From Isoetes taiwanensis (Eukaryota > Streptophyta > Lycopodiopsida > Isoetales > Isoetaceae): 64,000 nt of DNA. Both the position numbers and the translations under genes were made by a program. The stretch covers positions 21,113,449-21,177,448 of the forward strand of contig JAJEKV010000017.1 in NCBI GenBank assembly GCA_021234155.1. The letters are read 5' to 3'. Below the pieces are notes generated by a model. That model did not search any database, was not told the DNA's origin, and saw only the letters and a program-made list of their open reading frames with translations. Of the stretch, positions 59,797-64,000 are shown one piece after another. The first letter of the stretch is position 1. Every line of letters starts with the position of its first letter.

Positions 59797-60540
59797 TAGG
59801 GTTGCCTAACCCGAGGTGCACGATTTCGTGCAATTCTAGCTTATACACGTGTAAGCCGCATGTATCCTACGTGTACGCCTTCTTCCTTCGTAGCTGTGGC
59901 CTTCTACACCCAGCTTCTTTCAGACTTCACCAATCTCCGCCTTCTCTGCTTCAGATCTCATCCAAGTTCAATGGCTCAATCTAAGATGGCCATCTCAGTT
60001 CTCTGCTCCTATCAACACAAGCCTGGATTTTTCGTGGGCCTTAAATACCGCGAACAACTGCTTCGGGCACCTCCAAGCAGGTTTAGCTTCTGTAAACCCT
60101 AATTTTTCTGATGAAGAAAACAAAGGACATGCTAGTTAAAAGATCCAAATGCAACGGGGAGCTCCCTTGGGTCATGTAATTCCTTTTCTATGTGGAAACA
60201 TTTCCGAAACAAAGATTAGGATCCCTCTTGCAGAACAGTTGATGTCTCGAGTTCAGGGCCTCAGCATGAGTTTGGGGCTTTTTGAAAAAGAAGGCAGGCA
60301 AGCTGGGCCTGTTTTGTCTCCTGAAGAGTAGGGTGAAGCTGAAGAAGAGCATCTGCACTTGCATTGGCTAGCAATAAAAGGGCTATTTTGCATGAGTTTT
60401 ATTCTCCAAAATGTACCCCGTGTAAGTCGTTGTTAAAGCTGGTTCTGGAGGTCGAGAGGAAGAATCAAGATTGGCTGCATGTAGTCATGGCAGATGTTGC
60501 CAATTGGAGATGGCTGCAGAGGTTAGATCTACCTTACTTT
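59797..60540 (+). pseudogene. Thioredoxin-like gene fragment between direct repeats
   Basis: ATG 59971 opens a short Ser/Arg-containing, transit-peptide-like exon (MAQSKMAISVLCSYQ) ending at AGCAG|GTTTAG (60080/60081). Further frames cover 60149-60331. The frame at 60364-60520 reads AILHEFYSPKCTPCKSLLKL then HVVMADVANWRW, a thioredoxin-fold beta-alpha unit with a CxxC (CTPC) active site, ending at a CAGAG|GTTAGA donor. The following exons, with the cis-Pro region, are missing before the right repeat. Stops lie between pieces. Confidence 0.6.
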
Positions 60541-61013
60541 GCATAAATCAAATGAAGTTTTTAGTTGGAGCTTTTCAAGTATCAAATCGTAAACATGTCA
60601 ACCTGAGATAAACTTTCTAATATTTGAAATTATTATGAGTACTGCATGGGTACTTTGCATTAGCCAAGGAAACAATTGTGCTCTCAGGAAAGGTCATGTG
60701 AACTGTAAAATGTGGTACATTGTTAGAAGCTTGCATCTAAACAACAGAAGAACCTTCCGGTTGTCTAGCAAAAGTTGCATAGCCTTCTAATAGGTGGAAA
60801 AGTTTATACCTTTATAAAATAGCCAGTTCAACAACTGTAGTCTTCACGAGGTTATGGATAGCTGAATGTAGAAAGTGGGATCATATCTGGCCTACATTAT
60901 TAGTTCCAAGAAGCCAGCTTGTTGGGACTTCCATTTTGTAATTACTTGACTCTTATGTTCGGTTGGAGAAGTATAATGCTGGATGGAAGAAGATTATCCA
61001 TTGCCCTTGTGCC
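60541..61013. other. No gene recognised
   Basis: Sequence between the thioredoxin-like fragment and the right repeat; no further Trx exon was found. Confidence 0.4.
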
Positions 61014-61735
61014 TGCCATTGGTATGCAAAACCATATGAGCATGTTTATTTTCGATTTTCAATATCCTTACCATATGGTTGAGTATGCAAAACCATATAA
61101 GCATAGTTTATTTCGGCTTCACTATATTCTTACCCTGGTTGCGGGTTTTCCAAGTGATATCTTAAGCCACTACTTCATTTTCCACTTAGATGTCACTTCC
61201 ACTTGTTCAATTGGTGCATTGTTCTGTTCCCAACCATGCTATTGTTGGCCCCAACTATTAAAAATTCTATTCAATAAACAACAACCCATTTCTTGATTTC
61301 TTATTTTTGTAACTTTTAAATATCGTACATGTCAACTTACACTCAACAAACCTCATTTCATTATGGCTCAAGATGGAGGTTTGTTATTAGGCATTTCTGA
61401 ACGTGCTTACATGACTTCGAATCATTTGGTTTTTCAATGGTATTCCTCTTCGAGCCAAGTTGATCGACCATAAATATACATTTAATGGTCAACCAAGCAC
61501 CTCCCATATCTTTCCTCATTAATCAAAATGGAACCCCTTTCACCTGTCTTCTTAAAACCATGGGTAGATGTTGGTAGTCACTAGGCTTCGAATAAACATT
61601 GTAACATTCTTTTTTGAAGAAGCCTTTGGTCTAATGGTCCACGAGCCCTAGAAAAATATATTTCAAGGCCATCCAAATTCCCAATTTAATGTAAGGTGAT
61701 TGGGGGCAAGGCTCAATAAGCAATGTTTTTTTTTA
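61014..61735. repeat. Long direct repeat, right copy (~720 bp)
   Basis: Partner of 59072-59796. It ends in a longer T-run (ttttttttag). The flanks outside the pair do not show an obvious target-site duplication. Confidence 0.88.
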
Positions 61736-62727
61736 GCACACCAGCTCTACCGGGCCTACAGCCTTTCCTCAAATTCTAGCCTATCCACGTGTAATTTCCA
61801 TGTCATCAAAATCTGACGTGGCTTGTTTTGCACCATCAGATGTATGGTTTTAAAAATCTAAGGCTGAGAAAATTAGAAATTCGGCCAAAAATGGGCATGG
61901 CACTGAGCCATGGAGATGGAGAAGGTCACGGATAATTTTCTGCCTCTTTCGCAGATTTCCCCTGTTGGTTCAATCTGTTTCAAATATTCGTCACAAGAAT
62001 TCTCGTCCTGTTATAGTTGGATCAACGAAAAGATAGTGCAAAACCGTGCTATGCCGCCCCATCATAGCATATGGCTAGGACCATTTCCTTTTCTTCGTTG
62101 TCATATCCTTTTTAGCTGGCGATCATGATATTATGTCCGATTGAAGCTTCCAGGATGAACAGTTTCTTCCAAAAGCTCAAAATAGGAGCTGCCTTCTTTG
62201 TGAGGTAAAACAAACAACTCTAGCCTTCTACAATGTTAGTCCAATTGAATGTAGCTGCATTATTTTAGGTTTAAGATCATTGATCTGCCGTATTCTCATG
62301 ATTTGATTTTAGCCCAAATGTAAAACGCCAGTTTTGTCTTCCTCCAGATATCGAACGAGGTAATGCTTAATCCATTTTAAATTTGAAACAATGGCCGTAA
62401 TATTGGGCAGCCGTGATCAACTGGATTTGTAGTTGGGCTATGGTAGTTGGATGGTCAGTCTCAATAATGACCTTATACCCATTTGCAAGTCATAAAACAA
62501 ACTAGAAATGATGGGTTCTGCTTTGTTCTAGATTCTGCCACAGATGGCCATGGCTTAACTCCGTTTTAAGTACAGATGAATGCTTAGATTCGCTTGAATT
62601 AGACGAAATACAGAGAGTTCAGTATCTGACATTCTTATAAGGTGGGGTGATGTAATCGAGTAAAAGGCTGCTATTGATGCATGCTTGAAGTAGGATGGTC
62701 ATAGGCTAGTTAACTTTTTGTGGCCAG
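61736..62727. other. No gene recognised
   Basis: The open frame at 61910-62128 lacks family features. The sequence precedes the PPR pseudogene. Confidence 0.35.
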
Positions 62728-63760
62728 GTGTGGGATGAGAAGGATTTTGCAGAGGGCAAACGTGTTCAGGAACACATTATGAAAGTTGGACTAGATCAGA
62801 ATAAGCTTCTAAGGAATCTCTTTGTCCAGATGTATTATGCCAAATGCGGAGCTTTGCATGAATCAAGGGCAATGCATGATGATCTGAGCATGCCAGTTCC
62901 TCATTCTTGCAACGCCATAATTATTGGCATTATTGCAACAAGGTTATTTTGACGAGGCTATGCATCCTTTTTATATAATTCTTAACCAGATGCAGCTGTA
63001 GGGAATGCCATGATCAAGGCCTTTGCAAATCATGCTCAGCTTGAAAATGTTGTAGAAATCCTTGAACATATGCCCCAATAAAGTCTAATCTTTTTAGTAA
63101 CAGGATATGCTAAACATGGTAGCTCAAACAAGCCAAAAATTATTTCGAGCAGATTCCAAAGCTGAGATGTTGTTTCCTGGATGGATAGCTATGCTCTCAG
63201 GTTTTATTGAAAATAGATATTTCAGTGAAGCCCTAGACTTCTTTAGATATGCTTTAACGAAACATGGTTTCATGGATAACCATGCTTTCAGCTTGTGTTT
63301 GCCAAGGATACATCAAGGAGATCTTTGCTATCTTTAAACAGATGCCTCATCTTAATCAGTTTTCATTAAATTTTATGATTTCTGTATATGTCAAGAAAGG
63401 CAAACTGAAGGAGGCCATTCAATTGATGGAGGAAATGCCAGACAAGAATGTAGTTAGTTGGAATTCCATGCTTGCAGGTTACTGTCAGAGGCATTTGATA
63501 CTGTTAAGCAGATTTCTAAAAGAAGCTATCATGGAACCATGACGATTCCCATGTATGCAAAGAAACTTCAAGGGCAGGTTCTTTCTTTATTTAAAAGAAT
63601 GCCTCATAGAGATGATGTAAACAAACTTGATTACCTCATGTTGCAGTTGGCGAAACTTCAACCAAATGTCACAACCAAATTTGGCGAGTTGCACTGCAAT
63701 GACTTCAGCATATGCCAGGCACAGGCATATGGAGGATGCACTTCATTTTTTTAAACATAG
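62728..63760 (+). pseudogene. PLS-type PPR pseudogene
   Basis: The plus strand reads FAEGKRVQEHIMKVGLDQNK, FVQMYYAKCGALHESRA, VGNAMIKAFANHAQLENVVE and, later, MISVYVKKGKLKEAIQLM then EEMPDKNVVSWNSMLAGYC. These are S and L motifs of a PLS PPR like the intact gene at 32.3-33.9 kb. At least four frameshifts and several stops are present. The 31-residue S-motif spacing suggests a common subfamily. Confidence 0.85.
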
Positions 63761-64000
63761 CTTCATCTGATTTGATCTATAGGACTTCCACGATCACACT
63801 CACCCCAGTTTTTGGTCCACTGTTGAAAACATCAGTTTTGGTAGGTCTACATGTCCTGTTTTCAAAGAATCCTACATGTGGATTTGTGAAGGTATGGTTT
63901 TGTTCGATAATGGTGTTCTTTTTTCAGTGGACTAAAACATCCACTGTTGTTTTGTAGTTTCTTCTATTGTTACATGTCATTTTATAATACAATTCACTGT
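63761..64000. other. No gene recognised
   Basis: A/T-rich end of window. Confidence 0.4.

Overview
The window reads as nuclear DNA of a land plant. GT-AG introns of about 65-110 bp, a chloroplast-type tRNA adenosine deaminase, a plant BAR-SH3 protein, a GH18 chitinase with hevein domains and an intron-free PLS-type PPR gene all point there. Tandem 31-residue PPR motifs, chromovirus remnants and a very repeat-rich background suggest a seed-free vascular plant such as a fern. That assignment is inference. Most of the 64 kb is transposon debris; about four host genes are embedded in it, of which three look intact.

Layout. At 0.8-3.6 kb lies a decayed 5'-truncated LINE (minus strand). From 3.8 to 11.3 kb there are repeats, a perfect 23-bp hairpin, a MIZ1-like fragment, a DUF4283-like retroelement ORF, an unprocessed VPS4/SKD1 pseudogene and a Ty3/gypsy chromovirus tail. 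At 12.5-15.3 kb is a pogo-like DNA transposon interrupted by three TAG codons. At 17.9-22.3 kb two decayed minus-strand reading frames occur: one combines a DNA-methyltransferase-like region with an FCP1/HAD-like region, and the two are separated by an array of about 30-bp repeats in both orientations. At 26.1-28.9 kb is a broken DDE-type transposase gene of the HTHEDVD type.

The host gene island spans 29.1-36.0 kb: TADA (five exons, minus), a PLS-PPR gene (minus), and a GH18 chitinase (plus) broken by a stop and frameshift just before its catalytic motif. A short LINE insertion with poly(A) and target-site duplication follows. The interval 37,938-47,672 is a 9,735-bp DNA transposon with perfect 27-bp terminal inverted repeats and a TGAT target-site duplication. 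It carries a DDE-type transposase gene (plus) and a convergent accessory gene (minus) encoding a RING-like finger, tandemly duplicated exons with GC-AG introns, a Cys-rich segment and a Pro/Ile/Met repeat.

The last third holds PPR pseudogenes (49.4-50.6 and 62.7-63.8 kb), fragments resembling chloroplast LepA and a repeat-containing coiled-coil protein, the 11-exon SH3P-like gene (56.2-58.5 kb, minus, intact), and two ~720-bp direct repeats bracketing a thioredoxin-like gene fragment. The strongest candidates for something undescribed are the 9.7-kb two-gene transposon and the methyltransferase-like/HAD gene with its repeat array.
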